Below, in pieces: positions 1-12,237 of a stretch of DNA of 64,000 nt (its first letter is position 1; each line of letters starts with the position of its first letter). The translations under genes and the position numbers were made by a program. Source of the stretch: Neostapfia colusana (Eukaryota > Streptophyta > Magnoliopsida > Poales > Poaceae); the NCBI GenBank assembly GCA_030760725.1, contig JASWHV010000010.1, positions 37,701,760-37,765,759 on the forward strand, in the 5' to 3' direction. The notes beneath the pieces are model-generated. The model made no database searches and was not told the DNA's origin. It saw nothing but the letters and a program-made list of their open reading frames with translations.

Positions 1-1659
1 TCAGTTCATCATTGTATTCATCGACGACACTCTCGTATACTCCAAATCAGAGGAGCACGCTAAACATCTCCACATTGTGCTCCAACGATTGCCAGAACAT
101 AAGCTGTATGCCACATTCAGCAAGTGCGAATTTTGGATCAGAAAGTACCATTCTTAGGCCACATTATTTCAGCAGAGGGTGTGGCCGTAGATCCAAGCAA
201 AGTTGAGTAAGTCTTGAAGTGGGAGTCTCCAACATCCGTTCATCAAATCCACAGTTTCCTAGTACTAGCGGGGTATTACCGGAGATTTATTCCCAGCTTC
301 TCAATGGTGGCTAAGCCAATGACAGAATTATTGAAGAAGAGCAGCAATTATGTTTGGACGGAGGCCTGTGAAGGCATTTCAAACTCTAAAGAAACGTCTC
401 ACAACAGCACCGGTTCAAGCCCAATCGGATACGACAAAGCCATTTGTTGTTTATTGTGATGCCTGCGGCATTGGACTTGGCTGCGTACTAATGCAAGATA
501 GACGCGTGATCGCGTATGGATCTCGTCAACTCCACAACCACGAGCAGCAGTACCCTACTCACGTCCTAGAACTCGCTGCAGTGGTGCTCACGTTGAAAAT
601 GTGGATGCACTACTTAATCAAAAATTTAGTGCACCTCTACACCGACCATAAGAGCCTCAAGTATATATTCACTCAGAAGGATATCAATATGAGGCACCGG
701 AGATGGTATAAGTTTAGTGCATGTCTGCACCGACCATAAAAGCTAACGTAATGGCTGATGCCCTCAGTCGCATGTCCCATGAAATAACATGTCGGTTATT
801 CCAGATGAGGAAGAGGAACCAAGTTTGAGAGTGGTTCCATATGGGGCGTTGTATAATCTTGCTCTCGTGCCTACCATTAAAGAGGCGATTGTACGAGCCC
901 AAAAGGGATAATTGGACTCTAGAACATATGCTGAGAGCATGTGCCATAGATCATGGAAAGAATTGGGATGGCCATTTGCCACTAGCGGAATTCTCCTACA
1001 ATAATGCTAATCAATCCAGCATTAAAATGGCACAATACGAAGCACTATATGGCAGGAAGTGCCGCACACCACTCAATTGGTGTGAATCCGGCGAGAGGGT
1101 GATATTCGGCATTGATCTTGTTAAAGACACCGAAGAGTGGGTCAAACTTATTCAAGCAAATCTCAAAGACGCTCAATCTCGCCAGAAAAGTTATGCAGAC
1201 ATGCGACGCCGACCCTTGTATTTTGAGGTCGGATATCACGTCTATCTCCTAGTATCCCCGATGGAAGGAATTTATCGATTTGGAGTCAAGGGAAAACTAG
1301 CTTCTTGTTTTGTTGGTCCGTTCCTTATTACGGAACGGTGTGGACCGGTAGCCTACCGTTTGAGGCAGCCAACATCATTATCAGGCATCCACGGCATCTT
1401 CCATGTCTCACAATTGAGAAAATGTTTGAAGGAGCCGACAGAGGTTCTTTCAGGCGGCATGGAAACGTTATAGCCAGATCTCACCTACATCGAGAAGTCG
1501 GTACAAATCCTCGATGAAAAGACGCGTGAAACAAGGCGTTGATCGCTGCGGTTTTATAAGGTTCTGTGGAGTAACCACACCGACGATGAGGCTACATGGG
1601 AAAGCGAGGATTTTCTCTGGATGAATTGGCTGAAAGTGTTATTGAACTATCACCGGTAA
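1..1659 (+). pseudogene. pol: Element A pol remnant (RT, RNase H, integrase C-terminus, chromodomain)
   Basis: The window opens inside reverse transcriptase. The catalytic motif reads FIDDT, then a conserved block with KCEFWI (about 20-145). RNase H follows, with YCDACGIGLG near 460, LELAAVV near 570 and YTDHKSL near 640. After 700 the reading breaks: the region between RRW and MADALSR is lost. The sequence then jumps near 890 from the RNase H-integrase linker straight to the integrase segment HMLRACAIDHGKNW, so the zinc finger and both catalytic Asp residues are gone. The GPF motif lies near 1315 and the chromodomain core EATWESE near 1590-1610; a TAA ends it at 1657-1659. Several frameshifts and a stop near 207 are visible. 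It is non-functional. Confidence 0.88.
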
Positions 1660-1687
1660 CATTCATCTTCCATCTTATTTTTTTACT

Positions 1688-1722
1688 AATATCGGTACGA
1701 GATTCTTTTAAGGAGGGAGGAT
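1688..1722 (+). other. Element A pre-PPT hairpin and polypurine tract
   Basis: AATATCG-GTA-CGAGATT (1688-1704) is a 7-bp stem with one mismatch. It is followed by a purine run, AAGGAGGGAGGA, ending just before the LTR TG at 1723. The polypurine tract primes plus-strand DNA synthesis in LTR retrotransposons. The same hairpin precedes the PPT of elements B, C, D and E. Confidence 0.8.
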
Positions 1723-4700
1723 TGTAAAATCCCAAATTTCAGCATGCATAGCTTCTTAGTAAAATTTAAATCTGCAGGGTCAAATCGAATTATAATTAGG
1801 GTTTGAAATTCAAAATTTTGGCTACATGCAATAAAGGAAACCTAGCACAAAGGAACGAAACCACAACATTTCAAATTCTAGCACAAAATAGAGTTAATCC
1901 ACTGATCTCAAATTCAAATTTCTAAATTTGCTGAGATCTCTAAATTCAAATTTGGGAGCTATGTTTTGTGTGGGGGGGACCTCATTGGGACCCGCAGGTC
2001 AGTGGAACAGAGGCCACGCTGAAGTTCTTTTCTCTATGAGCGTGATACCGAAGGGTGAGGCAGCCACCAAGCTGTTTGATACTTGTCCCCGAAGGCAGCT
2101 CGCTCAACTGCGTGTGATCGATAAACATCGAGGCTGCCCAACCAAAGGTCCATTTCCCTGCTCGCAAACCCTCTTGACACGTTAAACCGAAGCAAACAAT
2201 CGTGCCTCGCACGCTCACCTGAGAGAACCCGGCGCCGCCTCTCTGTGAACCTCGCCGATCGGCTCCTGGCGTGTTTGACGGCCGGTCGAGCTAACCACGA
2301 GCTGTGCCCATCATTCCCCAATATGCTTGACGTGTTACCAGCTCACCCCCGGCCGTCTCCGATCAGTGCTGCCCGGTTCTTTCTCCCGAAAAACAGAGCA
2401 AAGAGCCGCCTCAGTGCTCAACACCGTCCGGCCGACTCCAACCCTCTCTGGCATGACCAAAACGACTTAAAGGTGCGCCATGACGTCTAGATCATCATCC
2501 AGTAATCCTCTTGCTCTTCCCCAATGCTGGCACACCGTAATTTGAGTTTTGGCGCCGGTGAACATGAAGAACCGAGCGTGATTAAAGCGGAAAATTATTC
2601 CAACTCGTTTGATCATCCGTTCTACAGTTCAAACACTAGCTACTAGCAGCCCTAGCACCCTGCCATGCCGAAGCCTGAAGCCAACCATCCCTCCTCTGCC
2701 CTGGGCAAGGGGAAATCGCCGCCGCTGGCAAAAAAATCTGGTGGTCCACCGGCGACAGCCATGTTGCCGCCGTTTTTGGCTCGGGTTAGGAGTGAATTCA
2801 CGTCCTACGTGCTCTATGGATGGTGTACGGCACAGTTGCTCGGTGATTTAGGCTCGGGACACGTTCCTACTCATCAGAGCCACGCCTCTGAACGCCGCCG
2901 CCAGTGCCGATTGGTTTCCGGCTGTTTTTAAGCGGGGAAACCTTGCCCGGCTGTTGCGCCATGTTCCAAACATCATGTAGGGCAAAACCGGAGCAAGAAT
3001 TGTAGAGAATCGAGGGAGAACGGGGCACGCCACCCTCTGTCACGTGTGGGCTCTGCCCCGAAGTGGAAGAAGAGCCTGACAGGGGAGCCCCACTATCAGC
3101 CTGTGAAGGAATTTTCGGTGGGAAATTAAATCCGTAAATGTCTGCCACTTTGCAAAACCATAACTCTGTAGAATGCTCCAAAAATAGTGAGACTAATTTT
3201 GTTGGAATCCTAATGAAGAGTACTTTGCAGAGAAACAAATTTCTAGATATGAAAGTGCCTAAGATTTCTGTAGAATTCTTTTGAGTTATTCCTTTAGGGA
3301 TTATTTCCAGAAATATGGCTTGACGAAATATTTCCATTTTTGGTCAGAAGCTATTTCTCCTAGTTCCTTAGCTCCAGTAAAAATATTAGGATTTTTGGAG
3401 ATGATTAAGAGGGCTTAATCAGTTGGTTATTCTCAGGTTTAAATAAATAAGCTGAAAACCACAGAATCAAATTTAAAAAATAGAATTGAACTTCAACCCT
3501 CAATTCTGGCCAGCAAAAGGCTTAGAAAATCTTGAAACAATTTTTCCTAGAAACTTTAGGACCAGACTTCTCAAGATATCACACTATTCCATAGGAGAAG
3601 TTCTAGTTTATTTTCTGTAAAAAAAATAGGGTAGATCTTCCAAGAATTTCTGTGGCAACTCCTTCATCAAAACATTCTGAAAAATTTACCATAACTCCAT
3701 CAAGAAATTAAAAAGCTTCTGTAAAATTTCAACCCTAGAATCCTCTGTCTTCATATAGTTTGCTTCTGTAGTTTTACATAGCACATACTTCATAATATGA
3801 CACATCGTTATTTAATCATTTCGGTAGAGGGAATTCACACGAAGACTTCGGAGGCCGCTAACTTGCTCCTGTTGACAGAAACTTTAGTGGGATCAACAAT
3901 AAGGCAAGCCCCAATTTGCATAAAAAATTTACAAGTTTCTATTTGAATTCACTTTATAATTTCTAGCATTTTGATTATTGCACTAAGTCTAGATTGTATG
4001 ACACTCCACATGCATGACCCAATAAGTCCCCGGAGTTTTATTTAGAGTAGGTTTCACTTAATTATAACTGCTGTGATCAAGTTAAGAAAGGTGGATTAAA
4101 AGAGGCAAGACTCGAGTTGGCCGTTTCCTACTCGTGAACAGGGATTAAGGGGGATCAATCGGAAGAGTTAGGAATTAGTCCACTTAATTAGGGAATGGAG
4201 ACCGGGCAGTATGGATGGAAGTCTCAAGGACATGGTCCTGTGAACCTAGTCTCTGTCTGAGTCGATTAAGGCCCGTTCTCGTGTGTGGCCCCGCTGGACA
4301 AGTTTGAGTTGTGTAACAGATGCATACTGGCTATATGCGACCCAGGAAACTGATGTAACATGTTAACCTGGGTGTCGAGGTAATCCCCACCGTCTTATGC
4401 AGATACTCAAAGGAGAGAGGAGTCGGCTCTACAAGTGTTTTCCATAGTGAGACTTACTCCAAGTCGGTGGCACCAGTTCGACATTTTGGTGTCATGTGAA
4501 AGGTTGCCACATACGATGTTGAGGGGATTGGTTGATCACCAGTCTTGGACGGGCGTATGTGTCGTGTCATCCGGGTGTTTTTCATTCGAATTACCGTCGC
4601 TCGCAATAGTGAGCATACTTGTACACTGAGTCATGACGTAGTAATAAACTAGGGAAAAGAAAATTGCTTCATGATTAATACTCATATTGGAGATGAGGGA

Positions 4701-5440
4701 TGAGAAATACCTTCACTAAAATTACTTTTTACCTGGGGCTAGTAGCGTCAAGACAAAACGTTTAATGTTTGATTGTGGAGTCTCATCGTTGATGGTGCAA
4801 GGTATAAATGGGTCTAGGGTAGCTCACTAAATTTACTTTCTCCTCGAGCAAGTGGCATCAAGATGAAGCGTTTCTTGTCTGATTGGGGAGTCTCAATGTA
4901 AATTGTGCGAGGATTATAAAAGTTGATTGAAACTAGAAGTAAGGAATCTCTAATAGCTCAAGTTCATCTATTATGCAAACTTCTTTATTCAGCCCTCTAT
5001 TTCCAGCATTTAGAGTTCCATGTGTAGGGTTTTGGTTAAGTCTTGATGAGCATAAGCTCACGGTTTTTCGATCAATTGTTTTGCAGGTAATGTTGCATAC
5101 GGCAATGTTAGGGATGAAGGGAGATCTGAGCAGGGCAGCATCCAATGAGGGGTGTGAGTCTCACTTGGAACCCTGCACGCCGCCATGGTTTGATGTGGTG
5201 CTAGTGTGAAGATCCCGTGGGCAGGATGGCATCATTTTGCTTAGTGTAGGTTGTAGTCCGTGAGTGTATTCTTATCTTCCGCTACAATGTACGTCTGTAC
5301 ATTCTTTGTAAAATGTGACAATAATATGTATTAAAGACATATATTGTTGTGTATGTGCGTTTTACGGATTTATGCTGTTAGGTGCCGCAGCACGGCACCA
5401 CCAAATGCGATTCCTGGACTATCGGGACAGGGTCCCCACA
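1723..5440 (+). repeat. Element A 3' LTR (3.7 kb)
   Basis: The LTR starts with TGTAAAATCCC right after the polypurine tract and ends CCCCACA at 5440. The last ~60 bp (GGTGCCGCAGCACGGCACCA and following) resemble the 3' ends of the D, E and F LTRs. A stretch near 4580-4640 resembles the block CCGTCCCTCGCGGT...GAGTAC seen in D, E and F. No credible gene lies in it: the short ORFs have no recognisable domain and are not shared with the related LTRs. Confidence 0.75.
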
Positions 5441-5792
5441 CGGCCCGTCTTACATGCTTTACTCATGCAAGGCGTGTAGGTTCATAATTGTCCCTTTCTG
5501 GACAGCCTGGGAGTAATCAAGGAGGCGTGCTTATGTTGAGACGCGGTGTCTGGATTCGGACTAAATTTCGACAGCGTAACCCTAATGTTCTCCGCTGCAC
5601 CATTATCGAGCGTGAAGCTGGAGAACATCGGGGTTGTGCTGCCGAAACATCGTCTGGATCCGGACTCCGTGTCTCGTTATAAGCACGCTCCTCTCTGTCA
5701 CTCTAGGGTGGGTTTAGGACCTATCCCTTCCAATAGATGTAAAGTGAGCGTAATTTGTCTGGCTTTATGCTGCAGAGTAAAACATCGGTGAA
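5441..5792. other. Unassigned sequence between element A and the transposase; holds an inverted repeat
   Basis: This 350-bp stretch separates the A LTR from the first recognisable codon of the CACTA transposase. It may be the surviving 5' part of the CACTA element, old target DNA, or the lost end of B's LTR; I cannot decide. I found no CACTA terminal sequence matching the right end (12651). A possible 3' splice site (TGCTGCAG) ends at 5774, just before the transposase reading begins. Confidence 0.4.
5538..5675. repeat. Imperfect inverted repeat, ~64-bp arms
   Basis: The arm 5538-5601, read on the other strand, aligns with 5610-5675. Shared blocks include GGAGAACAT, GGGTT, GCTG.CGAAA and GTCTC, at roughly two thirds identity by eye, around a loop of about 8 nt. 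It could fold as a long hairpin. It may be a CACTA subterminal repeat, a small MITE-like relic or a decayed fold-back element. Confidence 0.6.
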
Positions 5793-8700
5793 GACCGCAG
5801 TTGGATGTATACTGGTTGGAAGAGCAGATCTGGTGGTCACTCAGATGAGGGGTTCGCCAAGACAGATGATTTTGTAGATCAAGCATTTTCATTGTCAAAT
5901 ACCGATAAGGTGCGGTGACCATGTACGAAATGCCGGAATACCATGTTTTTGGAGAAAGTGGAACTTTCGATATATTTGTGTCGAAATGGTTACACGCCAT
6001 GGTATGAGGTCTGGACCTTTCACAGTGAGATAGCTTCTAAAGCTGTACAAGAAGTGGAAGATGACAATGATGATATTACGGGGGATGATATGATGGAGAT
6101 GCTAGAATCTATACAACCAGACCTTACAGAGGATCTACCTACAACGGAGGTTGAAGCATTCTTCGAGCTTCTCAAAGCTTCAGAACAGCCGCTGCATGAA
6201 CACACGGAAGTGACCCTCCTCACTTTCATGACTATATTTATGGCAATTAAGTCTAAGTACTTCTTTTCTAATAACTGTTACTGTGACCTCATCAAATTGA
6301 TAAGCGATATCCTTCCACGGCCCCATAAAGTGTCTAAAGATATGTATCACGCGAAGAAATTGCTTTCGGGTCTCGGTATGAAATATGAGAAGATTGATTT
6401 GTGTCCAGACAACTGCATGCTTTTCTTGAAAGAACATGCCAAAGAGAAGAAATGTTTCAAATGTGGTGAATCGAGGTATGTCAAAGTCATTAATGAAGAT
6501 GGTGAAAAGGTGACGACAAAAGTGGCACGTAAGAAGCTTCGATACTTACCTGTGACACCTTGGTTGAAGCGTTTGTTTCTTTTGAAAAAACTGCTAGACA
6601 TATGAGATGGCACAAAGAAGGTGTACGTCAGAACAAAGAAGTCATGATGCACCCGTTCGATGGTGAGGCATGGAAGGAGCTGGACCGGTTTAATCCAGAG
6701 TTCGGCCATGATGCGAGAAATGTTTGGATTTGGTTGGCAACAGATGGATTCTCGCTGTTCAGTATAAATCCTTCACCATACTCTTGTTGGCCTGTCTTTG
6801 TCATTCCGTACAATATGACACCGGACCTCTGTATGAAGTCTGAGTTGATGTTCCTTAGCCTCATTTTACTTAGGCCGGATCATCCTGGGTCAGGTCTCAC
6901 CGTGATGTTGAAACCGCTGATCGAAGAATTGAAAATGTTGTAGACAGGAGTCGAAGCGTACGACAATTACAAGAAGAAGCGATTCAACCTTCGAGCTGCT
7001 TATTTGTGGTCTGTCCATGATTTTCCGGCATATGTCATGTTTTCAAGATGGAGCACTCACGGTCATTTGACGTGTCCGATATGTGCTTCTGATACTTATT
7101 GTTTTTGACTTACTCATGGAGGAAAGATATGTTACTTCGATTATCACGGATGTTAGCTTCCTTCGAATCACATATTTAGGCAACAGAGGAATGTATTCAG
7201 AAAGGACACCGTTGTCACTAAAGGACCACCGAAACATCTTAACAAGTTGCAAATATCTGATATGTTGGATAAATTGTTGCCAGATAATAATTGTCCTTGA
7301 TATTTCCTTGGTTTCGGAGATGATCACAATTGGACTCATATATGTGGACTATGGGAGCTACCATATGTGAAGTCGTTGATACTAATGCTCAACATTGATG
7401 TCATGCATCAAGAGCATAACATGAGGGAATATATCATAAGCACATGCATGAACATGACGGGAAAAATGAAAGACAATATAAAAGCTCGAAAGGATCAGGC
7501 TGAGCTTTGTGACCATCCGACTCTTGAGCTTTCTGAAATTGGTGGTAAACCATGTGCTTTCTTCTGTCTTCGGCCCAAAGAAAAGAAAGAAGTACTTGAA
7601 TGGTTGAAAAGTTTGATCTAGTCTGAAATGAGCTGTGAATGCGAAAACGAGAAAACTAACTGAGTTGAAGATTCATGATTATCACATAATCAAGGAAAGA
7701 CTTGTACCTGTTATGTTTTGGGGCTATTTTGATGATGCGGTGTGGAAGGTGTTTGCCGATCTTAGCCACTTCTATATACAGCTCTGTGCTAAAGAAATCA
7801 CGATAGAGATGATGAGTAAGTTGGAGAATGAGATACCGGTATTATTATGTAAGATGTAAACTTTTTCCTCCAGGCTTCTTCAATCCAATGCAACATCTCC
7901 TTATTCATCTTCCATACGAAGCTAAAGTGGGTGGTCCTGTGAAATATAGGTGGATGTATCATATTGAAAGAGCACTAAGATATCTGAAACCAATGGTTCG
8001 TAACAGGGCAAAGGTAGAAGGGTGCATCGCCGAAGAATTTACTCTTAAGGAAGTAGAATATTTTCAAGTGTTTACTTTGTAGAAGAACACAATGTCAATA
8101 CTTCGGCAATGTGGTACAATATGGATGAGCAACCTCTTTGTAGCGATCTCTCCATTTTGGCAACAAGAGGTACTACAGTTGGTAGTTGCAATTCCAACAA
8201 CTCTACCGCAGAATAAAGGATGATGCTTTGCTCTACATGTATGATAGTATAGATGAGATGGACAAATATTTCGAGTAAGTGTTTGTCCTACATTTATGCT
8301 ACTCATCATAAATGGAATAGATCTGTTCTAAAATTTTTCTTTTCGTACAGAGAGTTTAACAAACATAATTGGACACATAAACATCAACATACGAGCAAAC
8401 AAGTAGAAGCGATGCGACGAGATGGACTAAACGGAAGACCTAAATTCCTATCCTTGTTTCGTGATCATGTAACATTTTCTTATAACTTACGAGTATTTAC
8501 AAATTTTTCTTATAACTTACGAGTATTTCAAAGTTTTCTTATAACTTCATATTTTGGACAGTGCATGAAAGATGCCAACGTCCACGAAGACTTGCGACAA
8601 CTATCCTATGGATTGGTTAAAGTTAGAAGTTACGATCGATAATATGTCAATGACTTCTAATTCCGTCAACTAAATTTGAATCTCATCGTCCACTCGCGGC

Positions 8701-9212
8701 AACACCAAATACCAGAGTTATGATGAGGGCAATCGACTCTCAATGATGTGAAACTAATTACTATGGGATGATTAAGAAAATTCTTGAATTTGCTTTTGTC
8801 GGTAAAGGATCTTCGAGCAGTATTCCTTAACTGTGATTGGTTTGATAACAATCATGGAATCTGACAAAACCAATTTGGCATGGTGGAAGTCAAACACAAG
8901 GAACGGCTACGAGGATACGATTCATCTGTTTTTGCTCACCAAGTGGAGCAAATGTATTATCTACCTTATTCATACAAAAAACTCGATATTTGGTGGGTGG
9001 TACATAAGGTGAATCCTAGTGAGCGGTTAGACACTCCAGGAGATGATGGATACCATGATACTAATGAAGTTGATGAGGTTTACCAAGAAGAAGAGTTGTC
9101 AGAGTCGTTCATCGTTGAGCCTGGTGTAAGACTCGATGACTTGGTTGGAGACGCTCAAGATGTCGAGACTTATGATATGCTAAAACAAAAACAAAAACGA
9201 AATGTAGTCTAG
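5793..9212 (+). pseudogene. TNP2-type CACTA transposase, decayed
   Basis: In functional elements this protein cuts and moves CACTA DNA. The reading begins with DRSWMYTGWKSR at 5793, the usual N-terminus of plant TNP2 proteins. An in-frame TGA at 5916 sits where a Cys of a CPC motif is expected. The frame is then open to about 6580 (VTPWLKRLF), where it shifts, and a TAG at 6941 replaces the Trp expected after EELKML. Downstream are NIDVMHQEHN (near 7395), NPMQHLLIHLPYEAKVGGPV (near 7885) and EVKHKERLRGYD (near 8886), all landmarks of the family, with more stops near 7105 and 8220-8760. The tail is acidic (EVYQEEEL), then Lys/Gln-rich, ending in TAG at 9210-9212. An open TNP2 would be about 1,000 residues or more. 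This copy cannot make an intact enzyme. Confidence 0.9.
8469..8561 (+). repeat. Probable 93-bp intron made of three ~30-bp tandem repeats
   Basis: The segment begins GTAACA and ends TTTGGACAG. It contains three copies of a ~30-bp unit with the core TTTTCTTATAACTT (units 8471-8500, 8501-8530 and 8531-8560). It lies between FRDH and CMKDANVHEDLRQL of the transposase, where family members have continuous coding sequence. Its length is divisible by three and it has no stop codon, so it is either an in-frame insertion or a spliced intron. Confidence 0.55.
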
Positions 9213-9434
9213 ACTATAAAAAAAGAAGATCGATGGTCTGGTTTACGTAGTAGGGTACATGATCTTGATGTTGATGAATTTTGAAATTGATGAAGTAATA
9301 TTTTCTAACTTATCATGAATTTTGTATATTATCTTAGTATATTTATCAATTACTCCTTACATCAGGATGTCATCGTCAAATGGAATGGGGAAGGGGTGAA
9401 TGGGGTGAGAGGGTTCCTCACCTAGCCCCATAAC

Positions 9435-12086
9435 TTGGTCTTCTCAGTTATCTCGTCAGGTGCGAGCAGACGCTCTCAGCTGATGAGGCACCTTCCATAC
9501 TTTTCGGACCGAGTTTTTGCCTTGCAGGGCACGGAGGTAAATTTCAGCTGCCAATCACGGTATTTGAAATTCCATTTATCAGTTATTTTTTGTTATGAAT
9601 CATTTATTTTTGCAGTCTGACTCAGAGTCTTCTGAGTCGAAGCCAGAAGTTGGGCTACCCCGCCCTCGGAGTCGGCTACTCAGCCCTCGGAGCCGGTGAG
9701 CGTGTATCCTATGGGCTCCAATGGTGACCAGCCATCCAGGTCACTGGACGTGGTGCCGCCGAAGAGGCGACAAACGAGGAGGACCCACTTTGCTGCTGCT
9801 CCTCTTGTTCCTCGTGAGAGGATCACCATTCGTCCACTCGGAGACAGATAAACAAATTGTATAGTATTAAATATTGGATGTTGTCTTCCAATACATAATA
9901 AGTTAACAAATTTTGCAGATATTGGCACGACTGTTCGTTCACGGGCCAGAGACAGCACAGGCAGGTTAACAGTGTCATCGGGGCTTTAGTGTGGTTGCAC
10001 TATCCCAGCGTCATCGACTGTGTCCCTGCTTTGTCGTGGGACGACTACGCTCGTGTCCCTGATGAGGTCCATGGCACCCTTTAGTGGACCGTGTGCAATG
10101 ATTTTGGTAAGTTTAAATGTTTGCATTTTTTCCACTCATTTAAATTGTTAATGTGGATTAATCAAAATTTTGTTTTCTTAAAGTTGCGGTACAAGCTATA
10201 GGACTGAAGCGAGAGCATGATAGAGCATGCGACTGCTGTGTTCCACAACAATGCTCGGAAGCTCGTGGTGCAGGCGTTGTCGTACGCCCACATCCAGGTC
10301 ATCAAAGAGTACAACAAGCGGCATCAGCAGCAGCAGCAAGGGGGTCCCTTTAGGAGGGACTCTGATACGTACTTGACCGAGGAGCAGTGCGCGGAGGTAA
10401 GTTATTATTGTTAACTATTTCCAATGATTGCTTATGTTACCAATATTGATGAAATACTAAATATGTGCAGGTTAGTATTAGCTGGTTAGAGAGCCAGCCC
10501 GACGCGTACCTATCTCTTTGTCGGTACTGGGCTAGCCAGGACTTCATCATTAAGTCCATGGGGGCTCGAGCCTGTAGAGGGACAGACAGCCAGCACAACT
10601 ACGGCGGTGATGGCTACGTGCGTATGGCTAAACGCATGGTAAGTATATTTTAAGTTCGTTTTTGTGTTTATAATATATTTCTTCAACTAACACGTATCAA
10701 CAGGAGCGAGAGAGCGGTCCGGATCTGACATCGACCGAGGTTCGGAAGAGAGGTCAGATGGGAAGTGACCCTTCCCAGCCTGGACAGTGCAGTCAGGTCG
10801 CGACCGACCGACTGGTAATTTTCAAAATTCATCAATTTAATTATAAGTAATACTAGTACTGACAGCATGCATCATTTTGTTTTTTTTTAGGAAAAGTAGG
10901 CGCAGGAGGGGAAGAAGAAACACGTTAAAGGCTACAATTGAGAAAACTCGCCAATCCAGCCTAGAGCCATGTACGCAAGCGGTGGCTGGAAGGCCCATGG
11001 ATGGTGAGTTGGTCAACTGTTTCATTTTTTAAACTTTCTTCATATACTCATTATTTTTCTATCTTTCGTAGATTTGCCATTTTCGATGGAGTTGTCAACT
11101 CGAGGGTGGCGCGACCTTCGAGAGGCACTCCATCGACGGAGGCTTCATCCGTTGGGCCGTCAAGTGGTCGTCTATCACAAAGGGACTTGGAGTTCCGTGC
11201 CATGGAGGATAGGCTTGCGCGGATCCAAGAGGAGCTCGACAAGACGAGGGCCGTCCAGGAGTACCATGCCAACCTCATGGCCCAGATGCAGGCAGCGGTG
11301 GAGGTAAGTAATTTAAATTACTGTATTTTAATTTTTTAGCATTTCAGTAATATACATGTGTTCTAATTTGTTGCAATGACAGGTCTTAGCTTGACAGAGT
11401 GGCCAGGAGCTCGCGTTTCCTGCATGGCCACAGCCTCCACAGGCGCCCTCGTCACAGCCGCCCCCAGCACAGGTACCCCCAGCACTGTATAAATCTTTAA
11501 TACTTTTTAATACAGGGAGGGAGATAAAGAGATAGAGAGAGCGGAGGAGAGATAGTGAAAGAGATAGAGGGATGGGGAGAGGGGGAGAGAGCGGGTGGGG
11601 GAAGAGAGAGAGGGGAGAGAGAGACACTGAAAGAGGGGAGAGAGAGGGGGAGAGATAGTGAAAGAGAGAGAGATGGATGAGGAGAGAGTGAAAGAGGAGT
11701 AGAGAGAGTGAAATAGAGAGAGAGAAGGAAGAGGGGGATGGGGAGAGGGACAACGAGAGCAAGAGAGTGTGAAAGAGAGCGAGAGAATGACAAAGAGGGG
11801 GATGGGGAGAGGGACGACGAGAGCGAGAGAGTGAGAAGGGAGAGGGGGATGGGGAGAGGGACAACGCGAGAGAGAGAGACAATGAAAGAGGAGTACTGAG
11901 AGTGAAATAGAGAGAGAGAATGAGGGATAGAGAGGGAAAGAGAGGAATAGACATGTCTAACTTTCATTTACTTTGCAGGGTTCACCGATAGAGGCGCAGA
12001 CTCCATCTCCGCAGCTACCGACACCGAGAGGGACACGCGAAGATGACGTTCACGGCTGCGGAGGTAGTCGTGAGGGGAGTGTGTAG
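9435..12086 (+). pseudogene. Second CACTA gene (TNP1/TNPA-like, 'Ptta/En/Spm' type), multi-exon
   Basis: I assign this to the second gene that lies downstream of TNP2 in many grass CACTA elements, thought to bind the subterminal repeats. Apparent exons bounded by AG/GT are: to 9536, 9616-~9850, 9919-10106, 10184-10396, 10471-10638, 10704-10814, 10891-11003, 11072-11303, 11383-11472 and 11979-12086. Coding features include a basic stretch (PKRRQTRRTHF), a region with HNNARKLVVQALSYAHIQ followed by poly-Gln, WLESQPDAYLSLCRYW, and a coiled-coil-like exon (RDLEFRAMEDRLARIQEELDKT is part of it). In-frame stops occur, for example near 9985, 10083 and 10195. The donor after 9850 reads ATAAAC instead of GTAAAC. 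The start codon is not clear; ATG at 9368 or 9435 are candidates. Confidence 0.65.
11511..11955. repeat. GA-rich low-complexity tract inside an intron
   Basis: About 445 bp are almost pure purine on the + strand (GAGAGA, GGGGGATGGGGAGAGGGACAA and variants). Loose higher-order repeats of about 55-60 bp appear at 11735-11870. It lies within the last intron (11473-11978) of the second CACTA gene. The long Ser/Leu/Pro-rich ORFs on the minus strand are a composition artefact. Confidence 0.9.
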
Positions 12087-12237
12087 CCGTTTGGTGTTCT
12101 TACATTTCTTTGGACTTTATGAATTTACCATCTAATGTGTATTGTGTCGTTTGTCTGTGTTATATATTTGTGTGATTTGTCTTGGCTGGCAACTGTGCTG
12201 GGGAAGCTAGTTTCTGTTTTTTTTTAAAAAATTAAAA
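12087..12237. other. 3' untranslated region of the second CACTA gene
   Basis: AT-rich sequence without an ORF, ending in a T-run and A-run (12214-12236) just before the subterminal repeats begin. No further feature is seen. Confidence 0.4.

Larger units (their letters stand above)
1..5440 (+). mobile_element. Element A: Ty3/gypsy (Tekay/Del-like) retrotransposon, 3' part
   Basis: This is the 3' end of a chromodomain-type gypsy retrotransposon whose 5' part lies outside the window. What is seen: reverse transcriptase and RNase H remnants, then integrase C-terminal and chromodomain remnants, then a polypurine tract, then a long 3' LTR starting TGTAAAATCCC and ending CCCCACA. The LTR end was placed by similarity to the LTR end of element F, which is followed by a clear primer site. 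Two internal deletions removed part of RNase H and most of the integrase core. The left target duplication is outside the window, so the right flank (CGGCC) cannot be checked. Confidence 0.85.

Noticed and set aside
5441..5792. Left terminus of the CACTA element
   Set aside because: No sequence matching CACTGCTACTACAGC and no matching 3-bp duplication was found, so the left end is left open.
11328..11967. Two long minus-strand ORFs rich in Ser, Leu and Pro
   Set aside because: They are translations of the GA-rich tract inside an intron. The composition is simple, the two frames overlap and there is no domain.
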